A stretch of DNA of 62,738 nucleotides. Source: Deltaproteobacteria bacterium (lineage in GTDB: Bacteria > Desulfobacterota > Binatia > UBA9968). This document shows, piece by piece, positions 33,134 through 44,500 of this stretch. The stretch lies in assembly GCA_016193465.1 (NCBI GenBank), contig JACPSE010000153.1, positions 1 to 62,738 on the forward strand, in the 5' to 3' direction. The position numbers and the translations under genes are program-made. Position 1 is the stretch's first letter, and each line of letters opens with the position of its first letter. The notes under the pieces are model-generated. The model was not told the DNA's origin. It searched no databases and worked only from the letters and a program-made list of their open reading frames with translations.

Positions 33134-34138
33134 TCAAAAACTCAACTGCCCAAAATCCGTATCCCAAAGCCGTCTCAAACGGGCCTGCGCCTCTTGAGAC
33201 AAGCCGCCGGCGCCGGAGCAGGCGACTGCTTCATCGATGTGAGCGGTGTTAGAGAAACCTACCAGCACAGTGGACACCTCTGGCTTCATCAAACCAAAGC
33301 GAATGGCGGCATGGGTGAGACTTTTGATATCGCTTCCAATCAGGAATTTGACCTGCTCCGCGCGCTCGAGATCCAGGGCATAATCAGAGCCTGGCGACAT
33401 AGGCTCCGGACTGCTGCCGCCGCCTGCCGTGGGGTCTGACGTGAGAGCGCCTGCCGCGAGAACCCTAATCACAGCGACCCCCATCCCTTTGCCAGCGGCG
33501 CGATCAATGAGCCTGCCATAATCCAAGGCAGAGAAACCGTTAGGGATCGTCTGGCCGGCGCTTGGATTTAGAAGGTTGTAATAGGCCTGAACTGAGTGAA
33601 ATTCCCCGCTGTCGATAAGCTCATGCAAGGCCTTCGGATCGCCCAGGCCGCTGAAGCCAAAGTAGCCCACCTTGCCCTTATCTCTCATCACCTTAAAGCC
33701 TTCGAGGACTCCTCTGTGTCCAAGAACATCCGCAGGAGTCAAACTAAACCGTTTGCCAGGACTTCTTTCCACCGTGACTCTATTATGCAACTGGATGAGA
33801 TTCACGGATTTCCTCTTTAGACGCTTAAGGCCCGCCTCGGCGGCCTGAATCGTCGCGGCTTTAAGGTCGGCCACAGCCGAAGGCTCAAGCCGGATCTTGG
33901 TGGAAACCACCGCTGACGCGTCCAGCTCGTTTAGGATCTTTCCCAGATTCTCCTCTGATTTGCCCAGGCCATAGGCAAAGGCAGTGTCGAAGTAGTTGAT
34001 CCCGAGCTCCAGGGCGCGACGGACCGCCTGCAACTGCTCCGCGTATGCCGCGCGAACCATCAGGACGGCGTTATTGCCGCAGCCGAAGCCGACCTCCGAA
34101 ATTTTCAAACCCGTTCTGCCAAGCATTCGATACTTCAT
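33134..34138 (-). CDS. Aldo/keto reductase
   Basis: The 334-residue TIM-barrel oxidoreductase uses NADPH. It has the N-terminal LGRTGLKISEVGFGCG, the catalytic Asp-Tyr pair in INYFDTAFAYGLGKSEENLG, the expected Lys in VVSTKIRL and His in LIQLHNR. The C-terminal SNTAHIDEAVACSG is part of the cofactor site, usually SxxxxxxN. Its substrate is unknown. It is divergent from the riboswitch-controlled serine operon, sharing a 323-base spacer. Confidence 0.9.
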   Translation of the reverse strand: MKYRMLGRTGLKISEVGFGCGNNAVLMVRAAYAEQLQAVRRALELGINYFDTAFAYGLGKSEENLGKILNELDASAVVSTKIRLEPSAVADLKAATIQAAEAGLKRLKRKSVNLIQLHNRVTVERSPGKRFSLTPADVLGHRGVLEGFKVMRDKGKVGYFGFSGLGDPKALHELIDSGEFHSVQAYYNLLNPSAGQTIPNGFSALDYGRLIDRAAGKGMGVAVIRVLAAGALTSDPTAGGGSSPEPMSPGSDYALDLERAEQVKFLIGSDIKSLTHAAIRFGLMKPEVSTVLVGFSNTAHIDEAVACSGAGGLSQEAQARLRRLWDTDFGQLSF

Positions 34139-34271
34139 GCCCTCTCTCCTTAGGTTAGAATCCCAACAAGATGCGGAATATTGGCACAGTTAAAATTGGG
34201 TCGCAAATCCGATTTTCCTCCGAGAACCATCCGCGCCAGCCGGCCTCCATTTATGCTTCTAACAAAAACCA

Positions 34272-34300
34272 TTGACAAAGGGTGTCTTCTAAGATAGGTA
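34272..34300 (+). promoter_or_regulatory. Candidate promoter of the ZTP-riboswitch operon
   Basis: TTGACA (34272-34277) is followed after 17 bases by TAGGTA (34295-34300), ending ten bases before the riboswitch. The -35 is perfect; the -10 is poor. The preceding 34139-34270 shows nothing else. Confidence 0.45.
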
Positions 34301-34310
34301 AAAATTAATC

Positions 34311-34390
34311 CATCGGTTTGCGCGACTGGCGTCTGCGTGGAATCAACCACGAGGGAGTGCAAAGCGTTAAGATGGCCGAACGCCTGGGTC
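34311..34390 (+). ncRNA. ZTP (pfl) riboswitch
   Basis: The conserved parts of the pfl motif are present in order. P1 is TTTGCGC (34317-34323) with GTGCAAA (34357-34363). Inside it is GACTGGCG (34324-34331), then hairpin P2 GTGG (34337-34340) with CCAC (34347-34350), then GAGGGAG. The 3' domain is GGCCGAACGCCTGGG (34374-34388), whose CGCC can form the pseudoknot with GGCG of the first part. ZTP is the phosphorylated purine-pathway intermediate ZMP that accumulates when 10-formyl-tetrahydrofolate is short; these RNAs switch on purine and one-carbon genes. Here the controlled genes would be a class V aminotransferase, serA and possibly purA. Confidence 0.88.
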
Positions 34391-34418
34391 TCTTAAGGAA
34401 AGAGGTTCAGGCTTTTTT
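34382..34418 (+). terminator. Intrinsic terminator that forms the expression platform of the riboswitch
   Basis: GCCTGGGTCTCTT (34382-34394) pairs with the segment 34400-34412 around a five-base loop, followed by six T's (34413-34418). The 5' arm includes the GCCTGGG that belongs to the ZTP-binding 3' domain, so ligand binding and terminator formation exclude each other. The next start codon is 44 bases downstream. Confidence 0.88.
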
Positions 34419-34461
34419 ATTTTATGCCGTGCCAATCAACTTCGCCTAACGAGGACAAGAG

Positions 34462-35604
34462 ATGATTAAACAATATTTGCTCGCGCCAGGCCCCACACCC
34501 ATCCCCAACGAGGTGGTGAGGGCGATGGACCAGACCATGATTCACCACAGGACGCCACAGTTCAGCAAGGCCTTTGCCGAGGCGCGAGAGGAACTCAAGG
34601 CGCTCTTCGGAACGAAAAATGACGTGCTGGTTTTGGCCTCATCGGGAACCGGCGCGATGGAGGCGGCTGTCGCGAACCTTTTCTCTCCGGGCGAAAAAGT
34701 GCTGGTCGTGAACGGAGGAAAATTCGGCGAGCGCTGGATGCAAATCTCTCAAGCGTTCGGCTTAGAGGTAGTCCAGCTTAAAGTAGAATGGGGAAAAGCC
34801 GTTAAGCCCGATGTCATAGAGAATCACCTCAAGGTTTATCCTGATATCCAAGGCGTTCTCATCCAGGCGAGCGAGACCTCCACCACGACTCTGCATCCGG
34901 TTCGGGAAATCGCTCAGCTCACCCGCAACGGCCCGCTTCTCATCGTCGATGGGGTCACCGCCGTCGGCGTCTTGCCCGTGCCGATGGATGATTGGAACAT
35001 CGATGTCCTGGTCACCGGTTCCCAAAAGGCGCTCATGCTTCCACCGGGACTCGGCTTTATCGCTCTCAGCGATCGCGCTTGGGGAAGAACGGAAAAGGCC
35101 AAGCTTCCCAGGTTCTATCTGGATTTGCGCCTCGAGCGAAAAAATCAGCAGAAAGGATCCACCGCTTTCACTCCGGCGGTCTCGCTGATCTTCGGCCTGC
35201 GCGCGTCTTTACAGATGATGAGAGAGGAAGGATTGGAGCGGGTTTACGCCCGCCACGAAAGATTGGCTCGGGCCACGCGGGCGGCAGCTACCGCGCTGGG
35301 GCTCAGGCTCCTCGCGCCCGACAACCCCAGCCCGGCAGCCACGGGGATCATGCTTCCCGGAGGTATCGATGGCGACAAGCTGCTAGATTATTTCAGGGAG
35401 CGCATGGGGATTACCTTCGCCGAAGGCCAAGATCAATTGCGGGGGAAGATTATCCGCATTGCCCATGTGGGTTATATCGGCGCCTTTGACGTTCTGGTCG
35501 CCATCGGCGCCTTGGAGATGGCGCTTAAGAAATTCGGACAGCCAGTGAAGTTCGGCCAAGGAATAGCTGCCGCACAAGAAATTCTTATGGAGAGTCTCGA
35601 TTAA
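34462..35604 (+). CDS. Class V PLP aminotransferase (serine-pyruvate/alanine-glyoxylate or phosphoserine type)
   Basis: The 380-residue enzyme starts YLLAPGPTPIPNEVVRAM, typical of the alanine-glyoxylate/serine-pyruvate branch. ASSGTGAMEAAVANL binds the phosphate, VDGVTAVGVLPVPMDDW holds the cofactor Asp, and the Schiff-base Lys is in VTGSQKALMLPPG. Because it is one base-overlapped with serA, its likely role is the transamination of 3-phosphohydroxypyruvate, as known for such SerC substitutes in some archaea and deltaproteobacteria; a glyoxylate role is the alternative. It is the first gene after the ZTP riboswitch. Confidence 0.88.
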   Translation: MIKQYLLAPGPTPIPNEVVRAMDQTMIHHRTPQFSKAFAEAREELKALFGTKNDVLVLASSGTGAMEAAVANLFSPGEKVLVVNGGKFGERWMQISQAFGLEVVQLKVEWGKAVKPDVIENHLKVYPDIQGVLIQASETSTTTLHPVREIAQLTRNGPLLIVDGVTAVGVLPVPMDDWNIDVLVTGSQKALMLPPGLGFIALSDRAWGRTEKAKLPRFYLDLRLERKNQQKGSTAFTPAVSLIFGLRASLQMMREEGLERVYARHERLARATRAAATALGLRLLAPDNPSPAATGIMLPGGIDGDKLLDYFRERMGITFAEGQDQLRGKIIRIAHVGYIGAFDVLVAIGALEMALKKFGQPVKFGQGIAAAQEILMESLD

Positions 35605-37187
35605 TGAAAATCCTTGTGACAGATAGTCTGGCCCGTCAGGGACTTGAGGTATTTGAGCGCGCTGCCGGCTTCGAGGTTGATGTCCGTCTCGGGCTCAAGC
35701 CGCCGGAGCTAAAGAAGATTGTCGGAGATTACCACGGCTGGGTGATCCGCAGCGGCACCAAGGTGACTGCGGATCTTATCGAGGCCGCGGAAAATCTCAA
35801 AGTCGTCGGCAGGGCCGGCGTCGGTGTCGAGAATATCGATGTCGAGGCCGCCAGTAAAAAAGGCATTGTGGTCATGAACACGCCCGGCGGAAACAACGTG
35901 ACCACCGCTGAGCACACCATTTCCCTGATGCTCTCCCTTGCCCGCCACATCCCTCAGGCTGTCGCCTCCCTCAAGGCCGGCGAGTGGAAGCGGGACAAGT
36001 TCATGGGCGTGGAGCTGTGCAACAAAACTCTTGGGGTCATCGGTCTCGGCAACGTGGGGCGCATTGTCGCCGAGCGAGCCGTGGGCTTAAGAATGAAGGT
36101 GATCGCGCATGATCCCTTTGTGTCGCCTGAAAACGCGGCCCGTCTCGGAGTCGAGCCGGTCGGCCTGGAGGAGATTTTCAAGAGGTCCGACTTCATCACC
36201 GTGCACGTCCCGTTGACCAACGAGACCCGCGGGCTGATCAATCGAGAGGCCTTCGCCAAGATGAAGAAGGGAGTCAGGATCATCAACTGCGCTCGGGGCG
36301 GCATCGTCGATGAAAAGGATCTGGCGGAGGCGCTCAAAGAAGGCAACGTGGCAGGGGCGGCGCTGGATGTCTATGTTGATGAACCACCTCCGCCCGACCA
36401 TCCCTTCTTTAAAATGGAGCAGGTCATTACCACTCCGCACCTGGGGGCTTCCACGGATGAGGCGCAGCTCAACGTCGCGATAGCCGTGGCGGAGCAGATG
36501 GTTGATTTTCTAGCCCGCGGGATTATCCGATATGCGGTCAATATCCCCTCCGTGAGCCCGGAGCTTCTGAGCGCGCTTCGACCCTATCTTACTTTGGGAG
36601 AAAAACTCGGCAGCCTCCAGGTACAAATGCTGGCCGCATTGCCCAAAGAGGTCCATATCGAATACGGCGGGGAAGTAACCCAGTACGACGTGGCGCCGCT
36701 GACGCTGGCCGTGCTTAAGGGAATCTTGACCCCGGTGATGGAATCAAATGTCAATTATGTCAATGCCCCGGTGGTCGCGCGCGAGCGAGGAATCAAAGTC
36801 GTGGAATCCAAGAGCAACCTGGCAAGTGATTTTGCCAGCTCGATCACGGTAAAGGTAAAGACCAAACAGAAAGAGCTCGAGGTCAAAGGCGCGATCTTCG
36901 GCAGCAACAACCCCAGAATCGTTAAGATCAATAGCTTTTATCTCGAGGCGGTCCCCGAGGGCTACATTGTCATCCTTCATAACCGGGATGTCCCCGGCGT
37001 GATCGGGGCTGTAGGTACCCTACTGGGACAGAAGGGCATCAACATCGCCAGTATGGAGTTGGGTCGGGAAAAGGTAGGCGGGATGGCGATCTCCCTTTTT
37101 CATGTTGACGACGCCGTCCCCAAGGAGACTCTCGAAGCCCTGCGCAGTCTGCCGAATATTGTTACCGCTGAACTGGTAAAACTTTAG
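35604..37187 (+). CDS. serA: D-3-phosphoglycerate dehydrogenase
   Basis: The 527-residue enzyme begins serine synthesis. The NAD motif GLGNVGRIVAERA follows TLGVIGLGN; active-site residues are in RSGTKVTADLI (substrate), NCARGGIVDEKDL, and the His in TTPHLGASTDEAQ. The long form is complete: an allosteric-substrate-binding domain (about 320-450) and a C-terminal ACT domain (VILHNRDVPGVIGAVGTLLG) that gives serine feedback. The ATG overlaps the stop of the upstream aminotransferase by one base, so both should be under the ZTP riboswitch. Confidence 0.94.
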   Translation: MKILVTDSLARQGLEVFERAAGFEVDVRLGLKPPELKKIVGDYHGWVIRSGTKVTADLIEAAENLKVVGRAGVGVENIDVEAASKKGIVVMNTPGGNNVTTAEHTISLMLSLARHIPQAVASLKAGEWKRDKFMGVELCNKTLGVIGLGNVGRIVAERAVGLRMKVIAHDPFVSPENAARLGVEPVGLEEIFKRSDFITVHVPLTNETRGLINREAFAKMKKGVRIINCARGGIVDEKDLAEALKEGNVAGAALDVYVDEPPPPDHPFFKMEQVITTPHLGASTDEAQLNVAIAVAEQMVDFLARGIIRYAVNIPSVSPELLSALRPYLTLGEKLGSLQVQMLAALPKEVHIEYGGEVTQYDVAPLTLAVLKGILTPVMESNVNYVNAPVVARERGIKVVESKSNLASDFASSITVKVKTKQKELEVKGAIFGSNNPRIVKINSFYLEAVPEGYIVILHNRDVPGVIGAVGTLLGQKGINIASMELGREKVGGMAISLFHVDDAVPKETLEALRSLPNIVTAELVKL

Positions 37188-37194
37188 GAAAAAG

Positions 37195-38592
<1,398 letters not shown>

Positions 38593-38593
38593 C

Positions 38594-38643
38594 CCGTGTT
38601 CGTGATTCGTGTTCGTTCTTCCGAGCACGAGCAACGAGCACGA
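38594..38643. repeat. CGTG-rich imperfect palindrome, copy D
   Basis: Left half cccgtgttcgtgattcgtg, right half gagcacgagcaacgagcac. It fills the convergent spacer between purA and the binding-protein gene and can fold into a stem, so it could serve as a bidirectional terminator. The right half is the inverse of the left half of copy A. Confidence 0.65.
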
Positions 38644-38652
38644 CCAACGGTC

Positions 38653-39678
38653 TTAGCGTAGCTTGAATATCTCTAAGTAGAGCTTTACCGTCTCGTCGAA
38701 TTTCGCGTAATCCTCCGGGTTCTCGATGACGTACTTATAGCCCCTAAAGAGCCTCGGGGGATCCGGGTCCACATCCCTGCGGACGGGAATCCGCTGGAAA
38801 CTGCTCAGCATCGCGGCCCCTTCTTTTGAAAGAACGAAGTCCAGGAAAAGTCTGGCGGCGTTGGGATGAGGCGCGTTGGAAGCCAGCATTATCGGATTGA
38901 CCTGTACTACAGCCGGCTCCAGAGGCAGCCAGTCGATCGGCGCCCCTCTTGAGGTCATCCTTTGGATCGTTTGGTTGTAGGCAAGGATGAGCGGATATTC
39001 GCCGGCCACGGCCATCTGGACCCTTTCCGTGTTTCCTCGTTTGGGAACCGGATCCAGAGCGGCTAGCCTCTTAAAGTAAGACACGGCCTTTTCTTTTCCC
39101 CATAGTCCGATGAGTCCTTGAAGCATCCCATAGGCTTCGGTGTCGACAGAGATCTGCCCCTTCCACCTGGGGTTGAGAAGGGCCTCATAGGTTTTTGGAA
39201 CATCCTCCTTTTTCACCATCTTGGTGTTCCAGCCAAGCACATAGGTATTGACGTAGTAGGCGGTCCAGTACCCTTCCTTATCGACCAACTGGCTGTCTAT
39301 CATCTTGGTCTCGGGCGAGATGTAAGAGGCCAAGAGCTTTTTCTCCATCAGAGGAAGAACCATCTCTCCCCTACCGACCAGAACGTCCCAGGCATGTCTC
39401 CCGCCGCGAACCTCGGTCATGATCTTGTTGAGGAGCGGGCCGCCGCCGGTGCGGAAAAGCGTAGGCTTGATAAAAGGGTACTTCGCCTGGAAGCGGTCCA
39501 CGACCGTCTTACTCTGGTCCAGCGTCATGGTGGTGTAATATATGACCTCGCCTTCCTTTTTCGCCCCTTCGACAATCTTCGGATCCGGGCCGCCCTGTGA
39601 CCAACCGATGGCGGCTGGCAAACAAACAGCGACAAGCAACGCGCAGAACACTAAAATCACTTTAAGACGATCCAACAT
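38653..39678 (-). CDS. Periplasmic solute-binding protein, ferric-iron type, orphan
   Basis: The 341-residue protein has a signal peptide (VILVFCALLVAVCLPAAIGW) and a mature part of the FbpA/AfuA class: IVEGAKKEGEVIYYTTMTLD, TKMVKKEDVPKTYEALLNPR, and HPNAARLFLDFVLSKEGAAM. It is a clear paralogue of the protein at 24390-25424. GGAGGGAG precedes the start. No permease or ATPase gene is adjacent; the gene upstream on the same strand is gamma-glutamyltransferase, which might release amino acids, but any functional link is speculation. Confidence 0.88.
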   Translation of the reverse strand: MLDRLKVILVFCALLVAVCLPAAIGWSQGGPDPKIVEGAKKEGEVIYYTTMTLDQSKTVVDRFQAKYPFIKPTLFRTGGGPLLNKIMTEVRGGRHAWDVLVGRGEMVLPLMEKKLLASYISPETKMIDSQLVDKEGYWTAYYVNTYVLGWNTKMVKKEDVPKTYEALLNPRWKGQISVDTEAYGMLQGLIGLWGKEKAVSYFKRLAALDPVPKRGNTERVQMAVAGEYPLILAYNQTIQRMTSRGAPIDWLPLEPAVVQVNPIMLASNAPHPNAARLFLDFVLSKEGAAMLSSFQRIPVRRDVDPDPPRLFRGYKYVIENPEDYAKFDETVKLYLEIFKLR

Positions 39679-39753
39679 ACTCCCTCCTGATATCTAGGCT
39701 TGATACGTCCGAAGCCTTAAGTATGTTAAGGGAAAAAAAGAAGAAAATCAACG

Positions 39754-41442
39754 TTATCTCTCCGCCCTAGCCTTTTCCTCTTTTCTTGGGTCTGCCGCAG
39801 CTTCGATCTTCGCGCGCTGCGCCAAGATGGCCTGCGCTACCCCTAGAGAGCTCTTCTCTTTGACGGCGTGTCCTCTTCGCTCCAGGGATTTTCGGGTACT
39901 AGGCAGGATCTTGCCCTCGACCGCAAGCTCATTAGGAATCCACTGGTGATGGATGCGTGAAGACTCTACTGCCCTCTTCAGCGACAGGCGGAAGTCCAGA
40001 ACATTAAGGATGGTCTGCAAGGTTGCGCTGATGATGCGCGGGCCGCCTGACGCCCCGACGACCAGAGCGGGCCGGTCGTCTTGAAGTATAATCGTTGGCG
40101 TCATGCTGCTCAGAGGTCTTTTCCGGGGCTGAACAGAGTTAGCCTCCATACCGATCAGCCCATAGACGTTGGGCGAGGCCGGCTCGATGGAAAAATCATC
40201 CATCTCGTTGTTCAGGATGACCCCTGTTCCGGGGATAAAAACCTTCGAGCCAAACTGAGTATTGATGGTCAAACTACACGAAACGGCATTGCCGGACCGA
40301 TCCAGCACGCCAAAATGCGTAGTGCCTCCCTGCTCCAGCTTGGCAGCGCCAAGTCCATAAAATCTTGGACCATAAGTCTGCACCGAGGAGATCCGGCTGC
40401 GTATCGAGACGGCGTACTCTTTTGAGGTGAGCTTTTCTGCGGGGATCTGAACGAAGTCAGGATCCCCCAGATATTGGGCCCGGTCGGCGAAGGCATGCTT
40501 CATGATCTCCGCAAGCAGGTGAAGGTAGGTAGCGGAGTTATGGGGGATGAGATGGAGCTGGTATCCCTCCAGCACATTCAGCATCTGCACAAGGGCGATC
40601 CCCCCGGAACTCGGAGGTGGCATAGTAATGACCAGGCGTTTACGGTAGTTGCCGATAATCGGCTCCCGCCAAACGGGCTTATAGCCCTTGAAATCCTCGA
40701 GCGTAAGGATCCCGCCTTCCTTCTTTAGCGCGCCCACAATCGCCTGAGCGATCCATCCTTGGTAGAAAACTTGCGGGCCCTGTTCCACGATAGCTTTGAG
40801 CGTCTCTGCCAATTCTGGCTGGCGCATCGGCTCTCCCTCTTGAGGAACCTCATCCTTTGCCAGGAACACGCGGGCGAGATCGGGAAACTTCCGGATGGTT
40901 GGAAGTTGGCGTTGGATAGCCTGGCGAAGATGGGGCTTTAAAGGGAGACCCTCCATGGCGTAGCGGATCGCTGGCGCCATGACGGTTGCCAACGGGAGAC
41001 TCCCAAAGCGCTTCAATGCCTCAGCAAGGCCGGCCACCTCCCCCGGAACGGCGATGGCAAGCGGACCGGTCAGGCTCAAGGCGGGAACGGGACGGCCTCC
41101 TTTGATGTACAGATCCTTTCGCGCTGCCGCTGGGGCTGTCTCCCTAAAGTCCAATGCGTGGGCTTTCTTTTCTTTCGCCTGATAGACCACCATAAACCCA
41201 CCGCCGCCGACGCCTGATGACGCTGGGTCGACCACCCCGAGAGCAAACGCCGTGGCCACCGCGGCATCCACGGCGTTGCCGCCGCGCTTGAGGATCTCCA
41301 TCCCGGCCTTTGTGGCCAGCTCGTTGTCTGAGACAACGATCCCACGTCCGCTTTGTTGGGCAGACGCGCCAGCCAGCCACGCGGAAACGAGAACAAAAAG
41401 AAGAGAAAAAAACAGCTTGCGAATTTTGTCTCTGGGAAGCAT
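39754..41442 (-). CDS. ggt: Gamma-glutamyltransferase, exported
   Basis: The 562-residue proenzyme has a signal peptide (IRKLFFSLLFVLVSAWLAGA). The auto-cleavage site and N-terminal nucleophile is the second Thr of GGTTHFGVLDRSGNAVS, splitting it into large and small subunits. Substrate-binding segments are DFRETAPAAARKDLY and LSSMTPTIILQ (usual MSSSMAPT), with GASGGPRIISATLQ. It cleaves gamma-glutamyl bonds in glutathione and peptides in the periplasm. ATG 41442 is chosen over GTG 41454 because the signal peptide fits better; no ribosome-binding site is evident. Confidence 0.9.
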   Translation of the reverse strand: MLPRDKIRKLFFSLLFVLVSAWLAGASAQQSGRGIVVSDNELATKAGMEILKRGGNAVDAAVATAFALGVVDPASSGVGGGGFMVVYQAKEKKAHALDFRETAPAAARKDLYIKGGRPVPALSLTGPLAIAVPGEVAGLAEALKRFGSLPLATVMAPAIRYAMEGLPLKPHLRQAIQRQLPTIRKFPDLARVFLAKDEVPQEGEPMRQPELAETLKAIVEQGPQVFYQGWIAQAIVGALKKEGGILTLEDFKGYKPVWREPIIGNYRKRLVITMPPPSSGGIALVQMLNVLEGYQLHLIPHNSATYLHLLAEIMKHAFADRAQYLGDPDFVQIPAEKLTSKEYAVSIRSRISSVQTYGPRFYGLGAAKLEQGGTTHFGVLDRSGNAVSCSLTINTQFGSKVFIPGTGVILNNEMDDFSIEPASPNVYGLIGMEANSVQPRKRPLSSMTPTIILQDDRPALVVGASGGPRIISATLQTILNVLDFRLSLKRAVESSRIHHQWIPNELAVEGKILPSTRKSLERRGHAVKEKSSLGVAQAILAQRAKIEAAADPRKEEKARAER

Positions 41443-41506
41443 GAGGAAAAGCACAATACCGCCCTCTGTTTAAAACTTTGCCTGAGGATTTGCAACTGAA
41501 AAATCT

Positions 41507-41534
41507 TTGACCCGGATTCCGGTTGTGCTAATCT
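41507..41534 (+). promoter_or_regulatory. Candidate promoter of addBA giving a leaderless message
   Basis: TTGACC (41507-41512) and TAATCT (41529-41534) are 16 bases apart. The expected start of transcription falls on or next to the GTG at 41541, and there is no ribosome-binding site before that codon. Confidence 0.4.
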
Positions 41535-41540
41535 CGCCTT

Positions 41541-44500
41541 GTGGGATCGAAGGTTTTTACCAGCGCTTGCCTGCAAACTTTAGAGCGCGCCTGCCTCACG
41601 GGGCTGATTCACATTCAACGCGAGCCGCTGACTCCGGTTTTCGTGGTCGTCCCCGGAAACCTTCTGGCCTTCCATCTCCAGCGCAGCTTGGCCCGGGCGC
41701 GCAGCCCCGGTCACGCAAATATTCGCTTCCTGACCCTGGTCGATTTCGCCTCGGAGGTTGCGGAAAACTCATTCTTAAGCGCCGGCTCCAGAGCTTTAAC
41801 GCCACTGGCGGAAGAAATCATCCTGCGTAAGGCGATAGGTGAAGCCGTGCCTGCTGAGGGCTATTTCGCCCGCGTGAAGGAGCATGCGACCTTCGGTCGT
41901 TCCCTTTCGGCTACGCTGGCGGACCTTCGCGAGGCGCTGATCGAGCCGGCAGAATTGGAGTCGTGGGCCTCCCGCTTCCCCGACCCAAAGGAGGGAGGGC
42001 ATAAGCTTAGGGAATTGGCTCGCATCTACAGCCGCTACCGGAGCTTGCTGCAAGGGATGGGGCTATTTGACCGAAACAACCTGATCGAGCGAGCGGCGAA
42101 TCTCCTGGAGCGGGAGCGAATCCCAGACTTCCAGCTTCTCTTCTATGGATTCTACGATTTCAACCCGCTGCAGCGAAAGCTCTTGGAGTCCTTGCTAAAA
42201 AAAAAGGAGGCCCTTTTTTTCTTTCCCTGGATTGACGGTCCGGCCTTCGACTACGCCCTGCCGACCTTGACCTGGCTTAAGAATCTGGGCTGCGAGCAGC
42301 TGCCCCTGGAAAAACCGGATGGCCCGGCCGGGCAGCAGCCCCTGGCAGCGCTAGCCGAGGCGATCTTCAGTCCCTCTCGCCGCTCGGCCGGCCTTCAGAG
42401 AGGCTCCGAACAGATCGAACTCCTCTCAGCGCCAGGCGAGGCGCGCGAGGCCGCCGAGACCGCCCGCAGGTGTCTCAGGTGGGTAAAGGAGCGCGGCTTG
42501 AGCTTTTCCGAGATCGGCGTCCTGCTGCGCTCTGCGGAGCCCTACGCGGAGCTGCTGGCGCAGGCCTTCTCCCATGCCGGCATCCCTTTCTACCTCCAAG
42601 GCGGCCAGCCGCTGTGGAAGTCCCGCGAAGGACAGAGTCTCAGGCTCGTCTTCAAGATCCTGAAAGAGAATTGGAGCCGCGCCAGCGTGATGGAGTTCAT
42701 CACGTTTGCGCCGCTCGCCTTCGGCCCGACCGATTCTAACGAAGCAGCGGAGGCCAGTCCCTCTCTATGGGAGCTCTTTTCCGCGCAGGCAGGCATCGCC
42801 GGAGGGAAAGAAGAGTGGCAGGAGCGGCTCCGGCGCCTTCTAGCCGGAGAGCCGACGGAGCCCGAGAGTCTGAAGGCCTTTATCCGATTCATGGACAGGC
42901 TGATCGAGATCCTGGAAAGCCTTCCCCGGCGCGCCTCGTGGAGCGAGATGGCGCTTAAGTTGAACGGCGTTATTCAGAGGCTCTTTGCGCCGTCGGAGGC
43001 GCTGCAGAAGATTGCCGACGAGATCGAGAAGCTCGCCGCCTACGATGCTCTCGAAGAGGAGATCGACCTCGAACGCTTCGCGCAAGGACTTGAGTCCGCG
43101 CTCACCTCTGCGCGCGAGGCCGTCGGCTCCTTCGGCAAAGAAGGGGTCTTTATCGGCGACCTCATGTCGGCGCGAGGGATCCCCTTTAAGGGGGTCATCG
43201 TCCCCGGCATGGTGGAGAGGCTCTTTCCGCTCAAGCACCGCCAGGACCCGGTGCTTCTGGACCGCGAAAGGCAATACCTCAGCGAGACTTTGAGAAAGGA
43301 ATTGGCTCAAAAGGAACGGGGCTTCGACGAGGAGAGGCTGCTTTTTACCCTGACCCTTATGAGCGCCCAGGAGCGCGCTCTCTTCACCTTCCCCCGCCTG
43401 GAGCCCTTCACAGCCCGCGAGAGGATTCCGTCTTTCTTTTTGCTCCGCCTGATGGAGGCGGTCACCGGAAAGGCAGTCGACTTCAGCGATTTCGAAGAGT
43501 GGCGCCTGCTGGAGCGCGTGCCGCTTTCCCGCCTTTTTCCCCGCAGCGCTTCGGAGGCGCTGACGCCGCTGGAATATGACCTCAGGCAGGCCGATGCGGC
43601 CCTGGAAGAAAGGGAGCTGGCCCCGCTCGACTATCTCTCTCGCCTCTCCCCCTTTTTCTCTCGCTCGCTGCTGGCGGAGGCCAAGCGGTGGGGAGAGCGG
43701 CGCTTCACCGAATTCGACGGCCTGCTTGCGAGCCCGAAAAGCCGCGCCGGTCTCGAACGCTATCTGGCGGAGAGGGAGCTCTCCTTTGCCCCGACCGCCC
43801 TCGAGACTTACGCGCGCTGCCCCTACCGCTTCTTTCTCCAATCGCTGCTGCGCCTCGCCCCGTGGGAGGAGGCCGAGAGGCTGGCCGGCCTCGCCCCTGT
43901 GGAGCGCGGCGAACTGGTGCACCGCATCCTCTTTCCCTTTTTCAGCCGGCTGAAGGAAGAGGGGCGCCTTCCCCTGGCCGGGCAGGAGCGCGCCTATCTC
44001 GAAGCGCTCTTGACCGAGGTGGCCGAGGGAATCTTCCGGGCCTTCGAGGCGGAGAAGGCCACCGGCTACCCGCTTCTCTGGTCGTTGGAGAAGCGCGCGA
44101 TCATGGAGTCTCTCTTAGGGTTCTTAAACAGCGAGTTGAAGGATAAGGAAGGCTTCGTGCCCGCCTACTTCGAGCGGAGCTTTCACTGCCCCTTCCCGCT
44201 AAACGGCAAAGGGGCCATTTCCTTGCGCGGAAGGATCGATCGAATCGACCTCTCGCCGGATGGGCGGCGGGGCCGGATCATCGATTACAAGAGCGGGCAG
44301 CCCAGGCCCGTTACGGACGGGAAATTTAACGGCGGCGAGGCATTGCAGCTTCCTCTCTACCTCTATGCCGCAAGCCGAGAACTGGGCGCGGTCGAGTTCA
44401 CCGGCGCGGCCTATGCTTACGTCAGCGAGAAGGCGGGCTACAAGCGGTTTGTTTTTACCACGAGTGGATGGCAAGGCAAGCTGAAGACTCTTAAGAAGAT

